Part shown: piece after piece, positions 24,903 through 31,719 of the stretch | Layout of the letters: the number at the start of each line of letters is the position of its first letter | Numbering within the stretch: the first letter of the stretch is position 1 | Assembly: GCA_046733355.1 (NCBI GenBank) | Contig: JBKPOZ010000041.1 | Span: forward strand, 1 to 31,719 | Direction of reading: 5' to 3' | DNA length: 31,719 nt | Source: VAZQ01 sp046733355 | Lineage (GTDB): Bacteria; Pseudomonadota; Alphaproteobacteria; Rhizobiales; Xanthobacteraceae | Notes under the pieces: model-generated | The model's database searches: none | What the model saw: only the letters and a program-made list of their open reading frames with translations | Told to the model about the DNA's origin: nothing | Translations under genes and position numbers: made by a program

Positions 24903-25462
24903 ACCGTGAGGATTTCCTTCTCCTTGCCCGCCAACATGCGGTCGACCTCGGCGATTGCCTGGTCGGTTGCCTTCTGCACCTGCTCGGCCTGCCGCTTTCC
25001 ATCATCCTCGCTGATCTTGTGGTCCTTCTCGAGCTTCTTGAGCACGTCGAGTCCATCGCGCCGCACGTGCCGTACCGCGACGCGCGCAGCCTCGGCATAT
25101 TTGTGCGCGACTTTCACCAGCTCGCGGCGCCTTTCCTCGTTCAGCTCGGGGATGCGCAGCCGCAGCACCTGCCCTTCCGTTGCCGGAGTGAGTCCGAGAT
25201 TTGAGGCGGCGATGGCTTTCTCCACGGCGTGAACCATGCTGCGGTCCCAGACCTGGACGGAAATCAAACGCGGCTCCGGTACACTGACCGTCGCAACCTG
25301 GTTGAGCGGCATGTGCGTGCCATAAGCTTCCACCTGCACGGGCTCGAGCAGGCTGGCCGATGCCCGACCGGTACGCAGGCCGCCGAGCTCCTGCTTCAGC
25401 AGCTGGATTGCCCCCTGCATGCGGCGTTTCAGTTCGTTGAGATCCTGTGCGGGAGATGCCAT
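24899..25462 (-). CDS. frr: Ribosome recycling factor
   Basis: This 187-residue protein is close to the normal length. With EF-G it splits post-termination ribosomes. The two-domain pattern is visible: LKQELGGLRTGRASASLLEP, VEAYGTHMPLNQVATVSVPE, and in the coiled domain RIPELNEERRRELVKVAHKY and AVRHVRRDGLDVLKKLEKD. The ATG at 25462 has TGAGGA at a good distance. An in-frame TTG at 25474 would add four residues and is less likely. Confidence 0.94.
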   Translation of the reverse strand: MASPAQDLNELKRRMQGAIQLLKQELGGLRTGRASASLLEPVQVEAYGTHMPLNQVATVSVPEPRLISVQVWDRSMVHAVEKAIAASNLGLTPATEGQVLRLRIPELNEERRRELVKVAHKYAEAARVAVRHVRRDGLDVLKKLEKDHKISEDDGKRQAEQVQKATDQAIAEVDRMLAGKEKEILTV

Positions 25463-25518
25463 GGCAATCCTCAAAGCAGCTTGAACCGGCGCAAGCGGCT
25501 GCAGCGAAATATTCGTCG

Positions 25519-26274
25519 TCAGGCCGTAACAAGAGTGAAACGTCCATTTCCACGAATCACTGCAGCGATTGCCTCGTGCTCGCGGATCGAGAACACGATG
25601 ATAGGCAAACCGTTCTCGCGGGCAAGCGCGAAGGCCGTTGTGTCCATTATTTTGAGACCGCGCTGCATGGCCTCCTGATGCGTAAGCTGCGCGTAGCGTT
25701 CGGCGCGCGAATCGAGCTTGGGGTCCGCGCTGTAGACGCCATCGACATTGGTCGCCTTTAACATGGCTTGCGCCCCGATCTCAGCCGCCCGCAGCACCGC
25801 GGTGGTGTCGGTCGTGAAAAATGGATTGCCTGTGCCGGCAGCAAGCACCAGCATGCGCCCCGCTTCAAGGTGATGCAGCGCCCGCCTGCGTTCATACGTT
25901 TCGCACAACTCAGGCATTGCGAGAGCTGACATGGTGCGCGCGGCCGCCCCAACCTCTTGCAATGCGCTTTCCAGCGCCAGCGCATTCATCACGGTCGCCA
26001 GAATGCCCATCATGTCGGCGGTGACACGAGGAATTCCTTGCTCCGCCACGCGGACGCCACGAACGAGATTGCCGCCTCCCACCACCACCCCGATTGTCAC
26101 GCCCAGCCGCTGACATGCCGCGAGATCAGCAGCGATGCGCATCAGCGTGGGCTGGTGCACCCCAAACTCTCCCGGCCCGGTCAGGGCCTCCCCTGATATC
26201 TTGATGACAACGCGACGGTAGCGAGGCTCAGCCTTGATGTCCGGCGGCTTATTACCTTGCGCCTGGCGGGCCAA
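25519..26274 (-). CDS. pyrH: UMP kinase
   Basis: The 251-residue amino-acid-kinase-fold enzyme phosphorylates UMP to UDP. Signatures are RVVIKISGEALTGPGEFGV, GVVVGGGNLVRGVRVAEQGI, TADMMGILATVMNALALESA, GTGNPFFTTDTTAVLRAAEI and ATNVDGVYSADPK. The apparent start is TTG at 26274, eight bases after tsf. No ATG occurs in frame before the conserved core, so an unusual start codon seems real. The tsf-pyrH-frr order is conserved in most bacteria. Confidence 0.94.
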   Translation of the reverse strand: MARQAQGNKPPDIKAEPRYRRVVIKISGEALTGPGEFGVHQPTLMRIAADLAACQRLGVTIGVVVGGGNLVRGVRVAEQGIPRVTADMMGILATVMNALALESALQEVGAAARTMSALAMPELCETYERRRALHHLEAGRMLVLAAGTGNPFFTTDTTAVLRAAEIGAQAMLKATNVDGVYSADPKLDSRAERYAQLTHQEAMQRGLKIMDTTAFALARENGLPIIVFSIREHEAIAAVIRGNGRFTLVTA

Positions 26275-26282
26275 TGGGTGGC

Positions 26283-27203
26283 TCAGCTGCGGCTCGCGGC
26301 TGCGACTTCGGCCGCGAAGTCGGCAGGCGGACGGTCTACTCCTTCACCCAGGGCATACCGCACAAACCCCGTGATCCTGATTGGAGCGCCGGTTTTTGCC
26401 TCGGCTTCTTTGATCGCTTGCGCCACACTCTTGTCCGGGTCGTGGATGAACGGCTGGTCGAGCAGACACACCTCCTTGTAGAAGGTCTTCAGGCCGGATT
26501 CGACGATTTTTTCGATTGTCTTCTCGGGCTTGCCTTGCGCCCGGTACTTGTCTGCGAGCACCTCTCTTTCCCGGCGCACGATTTGCGGATCGAGCGCTGC
26601 AGCATCGACCGCCTGCGGATTGGATGCAGCGACGTGCATGGCCACCATGCGCCCAAATTTCCTGAGCTCGTCGATTTTGCCTTGCGAATGCAAGGCGACG
26701 ATCACGCCGATTTTTCCCAACCCCTCGTCCACTGAATTGTGCATATAGCTCGCAATCGCCCCGCCAGCGACGCTCAAACCGGACGCGCGCCGGAGCGAAA
26801 TGTTCTCCCCGATTTTGGCTATTGTCTCGGCGATTGCATCGTTCACCGTAACATCGCCGATTTTCGCGGTCTTCAGCCGCTCGACGTCCGTCCCGGTCGC
26901 AAGCGCGACGTTGGCAATCATCTTGACCAGTCCCTGAAACAGATCGTTTCGGGCAACGAAATCGGTCTCGGAATTGACCTCGACAAGCACGCCCTGGCTG
27001 TCGTTCGTTGCAATTGCGATTAACCCCTCGGCCGCGACGCGGCCCGCTTTCTTGGCGGCTCTGGCAAGTCCCTTCTTGCGCAGAAGATCGATTGCCTGCT
27101 CCATGTGACCCGATGTCTCGTTGAGCGCGCTCTTGCAGTCCATCATCCCGGCGCCGGTGCGCTCGCGAAGCTCCTTGACCAGTTGCGCGGTGATATTGGC
27201 CAT
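26283..27203 (-). CDS. tsf: Elongation factor Ts
   Basis: The 306-residue nucleotide exchange factor for EF-Tu begins with the UBA-like domain (LVKELRERTGAGMMDCKSAL). It contains the TDFVARN motif at residues 80-86, which contacts EF-Tu. The dimerisation and C-terminal modules follow (LLDQPFIHDPDKSVAQAI). The length is typical of alphaproteobacteria. The ATG is four bases after the rpsB stop, so the pair is almost certainly cotranslated. Confidence 0.95.
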   Translation of the reverse strand: MANITAQLVKELRERTGAGMMDCKSALNETSGHMEQAIDLLRKKGLARAAKKAGRVAAEGLIAIATNDSQGVLVEVNSETDFVARNDLFQGLVKMIANVALATGTDVERLKTAKIGDVTVNDAIAETIAKIGENISLRRASGLSVAGGAIASYMHNSVDEGLGKIGVIVALHSQGKIDELRKFGRMVAMHVAASNPQAVDAAALDPQIVRREREVLADKYRAQGKPEKTIEKIVESGLKTFYKEVCLLDQPFIHDPDKSVAQAIKEAEAKTGAPIRITGFVRYALGEGVDRPPADFAAEVAAASRS

Positions 27204-27207
27204 CGGG

Positions 27208-28200
27208 CTACTCTGCGGTTAATTCCTTTGCCTGCGCGATCCAGCCTTCCATTCGGCCGGGCAAGCCCACTTCCTCGCCGATCTTGTGCGCTGCCGGAGC
27301 ACTCAAGCCGGCTAACTGCCAATAGTGAAAGATTCCAAGATCGTTGAACTTCTTTTCGATCGCAGGCGACATGTGATGCAGCTTCTTGAGATCGTCGGCA
27401 ACCCCGCGTGGTCCTGAAAGCACCTCATAGGGCGGAGCTTCGCCGCCGGCCGGCAGCTGTTCGGCGACCGGCTCGACCGCTGCTCCGGCGTCGACCCCCG
27501 CCTCGCCCTGGGCACGCGAAATACCATCGATCGCGGCCTTGGCGACCAGGTCGCAGTAGAACGTAATGGCGCGAGCGGCATCGTCGTTGCCCGGCACGAC
27601 ATAGGAGATGCCATCCGGATCGCAATTGGTGTCGACGATCGCTGCGACCGGCAGTTCGAGTCGGCGCGCTTCCTTGATCGCTATGTCCTCCTTGTTGGTA
27701 TCGATGACAAACAGCAGGTCCGGCAACCCTCCCATATCCTTGATGCCCCCGAGCGCGCGATCTAGTTTGTCCCGCTCGCGCTGCAGCGTGAGTCGCTCCT
27801 TTTTCGTGTAGCCTTGGGACTCGCCCGACGAAAGCATCTCCTCGAGCTTGCGCAACCGTGAGATCGATTGCGAGATGGTCTTCCAGTTCGTAAGCGTGCC
27901 GCCGAGCCAGCGAGAATTGACGTAATACTGCGCGCATTTCTTGGCTGCTGCGGCGACTGCATCCTGCGCCTGCCGTTTTGTGCCGACGAAGAGGATGCGT
28001 CCTCCATTGGCGACCGTGTCGCTGATCGCCTGCAGCGCGCGGTGCAGCAATGGCACGGACTGTGCCAGATCGATGATGTGGATGTTGTTCCGCGTGCCGA
28101 AAATGTACGGCGCCATTTTCGGATTCCAGCGGTGAGCCTGGTGGCCAAAATGCACGCCAGCTTCCAGAAGCTGGCGCATGGAAAATTCGGGGACCGACAT
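27208..28200 (-). CDS. rpsB: 30S ribosomal protein S2
   Basis: From the ATG at 28200 the protein has 330 residues. The S2 core is MRQLLEAGVHFGHQAHRWNP, ILFVGTKRQAQDAVAAAAK, VNSRWLGGTLTNWKTI and LPDLLFVIDTNKEDIAIKEA, with VAIVDTNCDPDGISYVVPG beyond. The C-terminal extension of about 80 residues (ending GRMEGWIAQAKELTAE) is common in alphaproteobacterial S2. The frame stays open to 28266, but GGAGAACCCCG directly precedes the chosen ATG and the S2 N-terminus normally starts here. Confidence 0.95.
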   Translation of the reverse strand: MSVPEFSMRQLLEAGVHFGHQAHRWNPKMAPYIFGTRNNIHIIDLAQSVPLLHRALQAISDTVANGGRILFVGTKRQAQDAVAAAAKKCAQYYVNSRWLGGTLTNWKTISQSISRLRKLEEMLSSGESQGYTKKERLTLQRERDKLDRALGGIKDMGGLPDLLFVIDTNKEDIAIKEARRLELPVAAIVDTNCDPDGISYVVPGNDDAARAITFYCDLVAKAAIDGISRAQGEAGVDAGAAVEPVAEQLPAGGEAPPYEVLSGPRGVADDLKKLHHMSPAIEKKFNDLGIFHYWQLAGLSAPAAHKIGEEVGLPGRMEGWIAQAKELTAE

Positions 28201-28224
28201 CGGGGTTCTCCGGTTTGAGCCGCC

Positions 28225-28242
28225 GCGGACCCGTGAGTCCGC
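28225..28242 (-). promoter_or_regulatory. Hairpin in the rpsB 5' leader
   Basis: GCGGAC pairs perfectly with GTCCGC, extended by a T-G pair, around a CACG loop. It lies 25 bases before the rpsB ATG within a predicted leader of about 100 bases. S2 is known to repress rpsB-tsf through the mRNA leader in E. coli. Whether this hairpin plays that role here is inference. Confidence 0.4.
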
Positions 28243-28308
28243 CACCCGTGCCGGGCGACAGACCACCGGACGGCGATTAAGCCAAGGTCCGCGTGTGGAA
28301 TGCGATGG

Positions 28309-28337
28309 CTTATACAGGCGTGCATAATGCGTCGCAA
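28309..28337 (-). promoter_or_regulatory. Sigma70-type promoter of the rpsB operon
   Basis: On the minus strand, TTGCGA at 28337-28332 and TATAAG at 28314-28309 are separated by exactly 17 bases. They match four and five of six consensus positions. The position between the dnaE stop (28381) and rpsB (28200) is right for a promoter of the translation and envelope block, with transcription starting near 28302. Confidence 0.6.
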
Positions 28338-28380
28338 GAATGCGGGCGCGCCAGCATCACGCGCCGCAGTCCGATGCCGT

Positions 28381-31300
28381 TCACAACGCCTCCACCGCCA
28401 CAACGCCCGGAACGGCCTTGATTGCACCGGCCATCTGCGGCGTTACGTCAAACCGGCCCGAGAGCTTCACCTCGACCTCGGTACCTTCGGAAAGCATCAG
28501 AACGAGTGCGATCTCGCCGTCGGGCCTGGGCTCGGAGCGCTGCCTTCCCACAGAGGCTTGCAGGCGCTTGGCCACGCTCTCGATCGGATCCTTCTCCCGC
28601 ACGAAAACGCGAAGACACTTCGCGAAGCGCGCAGCAGCGCGATCGAGCGGCTCTGCGGCCTGTATTCTGACGCGTATCTCCTCGCCTTGCAGCTCCGCCG
28701 AAACGCTGAGCGATACCACCGCACCGGGCTCGAGCACATCGCGAAACTGTTGCAGCCCCTCCGAGAAGATCACCGCCTCGTAATGCCCGGTCGGATCCGA
28801 GAGCTCCACGATTCCGATTTTTCCCCCGGTGCGCGTGCGTCGCTCGGTGCGCGCAAGCACGGTCGCGGCAAGCCGGCCCCCGGTCGCTCCCGCGCGCACG
28901 GCGCGAGCGAAGTCCGCCCACCACTGCAGGTGCATGCGCTTGAGCGCGACGGCGTACTCGTCGAGCGGATGGCCAGTGAGAAAGAACCCCACAGCCTCGA
29001 ATTCCTTCTGCAGCCGTTCGGCCGGGGACCACGGCTCCACGTTCGGCAAGCGGATAACGCCGTGGGACATGACGCCAAACGAGAACTGCGGTGCGCCGCT
29101 CTCGTGCGCATCGTGCTCGCGCTGCGCGTGCGCGAGGATGAGGTCGACGCCGGCGAACACGGCCGCGCGATTTGGCTCGAGATCGTCGAAGGCACCCGCA
29201 GCGGCGAGGCTCTCGATTACGCGTTTGTTGACCGCCCGCGGATCGATACGCTTGGCAAAATCCGAGACATCGCTGAAAGGCACGTCGCCACGCGCGGTGA
29301 CGATGGCTTCGACGGCCTGCCGCCCGACACCCTTCAGTGCCGCCAGCGCGTAGTGGACGACCGCTCCGCCATCCACCTCGAACTCCACCCCTGAGCGATT
29401 GATCGACGGCCGCTCCACCTTTACTCCGAGCCGCTCCGCCTCGGAGCGAAACTCGGAGAGCTTGTCGGTATTGCCCATGTCCAGCGTCATGGAGGCGGCG
29501 AGGAATTCGACCGGGAAGTTCGCCTTCAGATAGGCGGTCTGATAGGCGACAAGCGCATAGGCAGCGGCGTGGCTCTTGTTGAATCCATAGTCGGCAAACC
29601 GCTCGAGCAGATCGAAAATGGCTTCTGCATGCTCTTGCCCGATATCGCGCTCGACGCATCCCGCCACGAACCGGCTGCGCTGCTTCTGCATCTCGCTGCG
29701 TATTTTCTTGCCCATGGCGCGGCGCAGGAGATCCGCTTCGCCGAGTGAATATCCCGCCAGCACCTGCGCCGCCTGCATCACCTGCTCCTGATAGACGATG
29801 ACGCCGAACGTCTCGCGCAGGATCGGCTCGAGCTTTGGGTGAATGTAGTTGGGCTGTTCCAGCCGATGCTTGCGGGCGCAATAGGTCGGAATGTTCGCCA
29901 TGGGCCCGGGACGATAGAGCGCGACGAGCGCGATAATGTCCTCGAACCGGTCCGGGCGCATGTCCAGCAAGGCGCGGCGCATGCCCTGACTCTCAAGCTG
30001 GAACACGCCCATCGCCTCGGCCCGCCCGAGCATGGCATAGGTTTTCTCGTCATTGAGCGGGATGGCGGCGAGATCGATCTCAACGCCTCGTCTGCGCAAC
30101 AGGCGCACCGCGGTCTGCAGCAGGGTCAGCGTCTTGAGGCCGAGAAAATCGAATTTCACGAGCCCCGCCTGTTCGACCCATTTCATGCTGAACTGGGTGA
30201 TGGGCAATGGCGATTTTGGATCGCGGTAGAGGGGGACCATGTCGGTCAGAGCCCGCTCGCCAATGACGATGCCCGCAGCATGCGTCGAAGCGTGACGGTG
30301 CAATCGTTCGAGCTTTTGCGCGATATCGAAAGCGCGTCGCACCACGGGCTCGCTGTCCCTTGCGGCCTGCAGCCGGGGCTCGTCCGCAATCGCGCGACCG
30401 AGCGTGACCGGGTTGAGCGGGTTCTGCGGCACGAGCTTGCAAAGCTTGTCGACCTGGCCGTAGGGCATCTGCAGCACGCGTCCGACATCGCGCAGCACGC
30501 CCCGCGCCTGCAGGGTTCCGAAGGTGATGATCTGTGCGACGCGGTCGTGGCCATACCGCTGCTGCACGTAAGCAATGACCTCGTCACGCCGGTCCTGACA
30601 GAAGTCGATATCAAAATCGGGCATCGAGACCCGATCTGGATTGAGGAAGCGTTCGAACAGGAGACCGAAGCGAATAGGATCGAGATCGGTGATCGTGAGC
30701 GCGTAGGACACGAGCGAGCCTGCGCCCGAGCCGCGGCCGGGCCCGACCGGAATTCCACGCCCCTTCGCCCATTGGATGAAATCCGCGACGATGAGGAAAT
30801 AGCCTGGATAGTTCATTCCCTCGATGACGCGGAGCTCGAAGGCGAGGCGTTCCTCGTATTCGTCGAGCGTGTGCCCGGGCGCCACTCCCGCACTCTCGAT
30901 GCGCTGCTGCAGGCCCGCCCGCGCGCGGCTCCGCAGCTCTGCGTTCTCGTCGATGGCGGCTCCATCCTTGGCCAGGAAGCGCGGCAGGATCGGCGCCTGC
31001 ACGCGCGGCCTGTAGGCACAGCGCTGCGCAATTTCCACCGTCGAGGCGACTGCCTCCGGAAGGTCTGCGAACAAGGCGCGCATTTCGGCACGGCTCTTGA
31101 AACAGTGCTCGGGGGTGAGCTGCCGGCGCTCTGCGTCCACGAGGAGCCGCCCCTCGGCAATGCAGAGGAGCGCGTCATGCGCCTCGTAGTCCTCGCGGCT
31201 CGCGAAATACGGCTCGTTGGTCGCGACCAATGGCAGGCCGCGCTCATAGGCAAGATCGAGCAATGCCGGCTCGATGGCGCGCTCTGCGGCCATGCCATGG

Positions 31301-31719
31301 CGCTGCACCTCGATGTAAAGTCGATCAGGAAACAAGCGGGCCAGCGTCTCGCATCGGCTGCGCGCGAGGTTTGGCTGATCGCAGCGCAATGCGAGGTCGA
31401 GCGGCCCGCCGGGGCCGCCGCTTAGCGCAATCAATCCATCGCATTCCGCCTCAAGCCATGCGAGCTTGACGTGCGGCTGATCGGCTTCGGCAACTTCCAG
31501 AAACGCGCGCGTATTAAGCCGCATCAGGTTGCGGTAACCCGCCTCTCGGGCGGCAAGCAGAACGAGGCGCGGACGATCGAAGCGTGGCAGTCGTCCATTC
31601 GGCTGTGGTCTCTCCTGATCTGCAAAATCAACGGCCAACGCGCAGCCGATGATCGGTTGTATGCCCACGGTTGCCATTTTCTCGGAGAATTCGAGCGCTC
31701 CGAACAGATTGTCCGTGTC
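28381..31719 (-). CDS. dnaE: DNA polymerase III alpha subunit, 5' end outside the window
   Basis: The reading frame runs off the right edge in phase, so the visible part (1112 codons plus stop) lacks roughly the first 40-60 residues. An ATG at 31677 is internal: DTDNLFGALEFSEK precedes it. The order is the PHP domain, the palm with MPDFDIDFCQDRRDEV (codons near 30602-30622) carrying two catalytic aspartates, then fingers (FADYGFNKSHAAAYALVAYQ), helix-hairpin-helix (YALAALKGVGRQAVEAIVTA) and an OB domain (GKIGIVELSDPTGHYEAVIF). This is the DnaE1-type replicative polymerase. It ends 180 bases before the rpsB ATG. Nothing suggests damage. Confidence 0.96.
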   Translation of the reverse strand, partial: DTDNLFGALEFSEKMATVGIQPIIGCALAVDFADQERPQPNGRLPRFDRPRLVLLAAREAGYRNLMRLNTRAFLEVAEADQPHVKLAWLEAECDGLIALSGGPGGPLDLALRCDQPNLARSRCETLARLFPDRLYIEVQRHGMAAERAIEPALLDLAYERGLPLVATNEPYFASREDYEAHDALLCIAEGRLLVDAERRQLTPEHCFKSRAEMRALFADLPEAVASTVEIAQRCAYRPRVQAPILPRFLAKDGAAIDENAELRSRARAGLQQRIESAGVAPGHTLDEYEERLAFELRVIEGMNYPGYFLIVADFIQWAKGRGIPVGPGRGSGAGSLVSYALTITDLDPIRFGLLFERFLNPDRVSMPDFDIDFCQDRRDEVIAYVQQRYGHDRVAQIITFGTLQARGVLRDVGRVLQMPYGQVDKLCKLVPQNPLNPVTLGRAIADEPRLQAARDSEPVVRRAFDIAQKLERLHRHASTHAAGIVIGERALTDMVPLYRDPKSPLPITQFSMKWVEQAGLVKFDFLGLKTLTLLQTAVRLLRRRGVEIDLAAIPLNDEKTYAMLGRAEAMGVFQLESQGMRRALLDMRPDRFEDIIALVALYRPGPMANIPTYCARKHRLEQPNYIHPKLEPILRETFGVIVYQEQVMQAAQVLAGYSLGEADLLRRAMGKKIRSEMQKQRSRFVAGCVERDIGQEHAEAIFDLLERFADYGFNKSHAAAYALVAYQTAYLKANFPVEFLAASMTLDMGNTDKLSEFRSEAERLGVKVERPSINRSGVEFEVDGGAVVHYALAALKGVGRQAVEAIVTARGDVPFSDVSDFAKRIDPRAVNKRVIESLAAAGAFDDLEPNRAAVFAGVDLILAHAQREHDAHESGAPQFSFGVMSHGVIRLPNVEPWSPAERLQKEFEAVGFFLTGHPLDEYAVALKRMHLQWWADFARAVRAGATGGRLAATVLARTERRTRTGGKIGIVELSDPTGHYEAVIFSEGLQQFRDVLEPGAVVSLSVSAELQGEEIRVRIQAAEPLDRAAARFAKCLRVFVREKDPIESVAKRLQASVGRQRSEPRPDGEIALVLMLSEGTEVEVKLSGRFDVTPQMAGAIKAVPGVVAVEAL

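Noticed and set aside
29839..31425. 528-codon plus-strand frame opposite dnaE
   Set aside because: The frame is long only because of high GC content. The dnaE translation is unmistakable and the antisense product is unlike any family.
1..31719. CRISPR arrays, tRNA or rRNA genes, prophage or defence islands
   Set aside because: Reading both strands, I saw no regularly spaced direct repeats, no cloverleaf with T-loop consensus, and no integrase, phage or defence gene. The only mobile-element protein is the transposase tail at the left edge.

Overview
The window comes from a GC-rich alphaproteobacterium of the Hyphomicrobiales, most likely Bradyrhizobium-like or a related Nitrobacteraceae/Xanthobacteraceae lineage. 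The evidence is the gene order from citrate synthase through the lipid A block to rpsB and dnaE, LpxI in place of LpxH, a hopanoid-type HpnA epimerase, tandem orphan 'RREFITLLG' substrate-binding proteins, and small accessory proteins of a kind I associate with Bradyrhizobium. No search could be run, so the genus is an inference.

Positions 1-7620 are accessory and partly decayed. In order they hold: the C-terminus of an IS5-family transposase; two tandem, overlapping ABC substrate-binding protein genes with no permease or ATPase; a minus-strand unit that looks like a broken secreted protein with a PEP-CTERM-like tail; hpnA; a REP-like repeat; convergent mlaA; a frameshifted TetR remnant; a small coiled-coil gene with a good ribosome binding site; and a twice-frameshifted small gene of a dispersed Bradyrhizobium-type family. 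This last remnant lies against the point where comEC has lost its 3' half.

Positions 7622-13682 hold truncated comEC and glnS on the minus strand, and gltX and gltA on the plus strand. glnS and gltX are divergent neighbours, so glutaminyl- and glutamyl-tRNA synthetases start from one short shared region. This suggests that Gln-tRNA is charged directly.

Positions 13689-31719 are a compact, conserved minus-strand chromosome block. Read in transcription order it is dnaE (5' end beyond the window), rpsB, tsf, pyrH, frr, uppS, cdsA, dxr, rseP, bamA, lpxD, fabZ, lpxA, lpxI and lpxB. It couples translation (S2, EF-Ts, RRF), UMP supply, isoprenoid and undecaprenyl synthesis (Dxr, UppS), phospholipid synthesis (CdsA), envelope stress signalling (RseP), outer-membrane protein assembly (BamA) and lipid A synthesis (LpxD, LpxA, LpxI, LpxB, with FabZ). 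Most joins are 4-base overlaps or gaps below 40 bases. A good sigma70-type promoter and a leader hairpin lie between dnaE and rpsB.

I found no CRISPR array, tRNA, rRNA, prophage or clear new multi-gene system. The points worth a second look are the comEC truncation junction, the decayed small genes around it, the broken PEP-CTERM-like unit, the orphan terminator upstream of hpnA, and the glnS/gltX arrangement.
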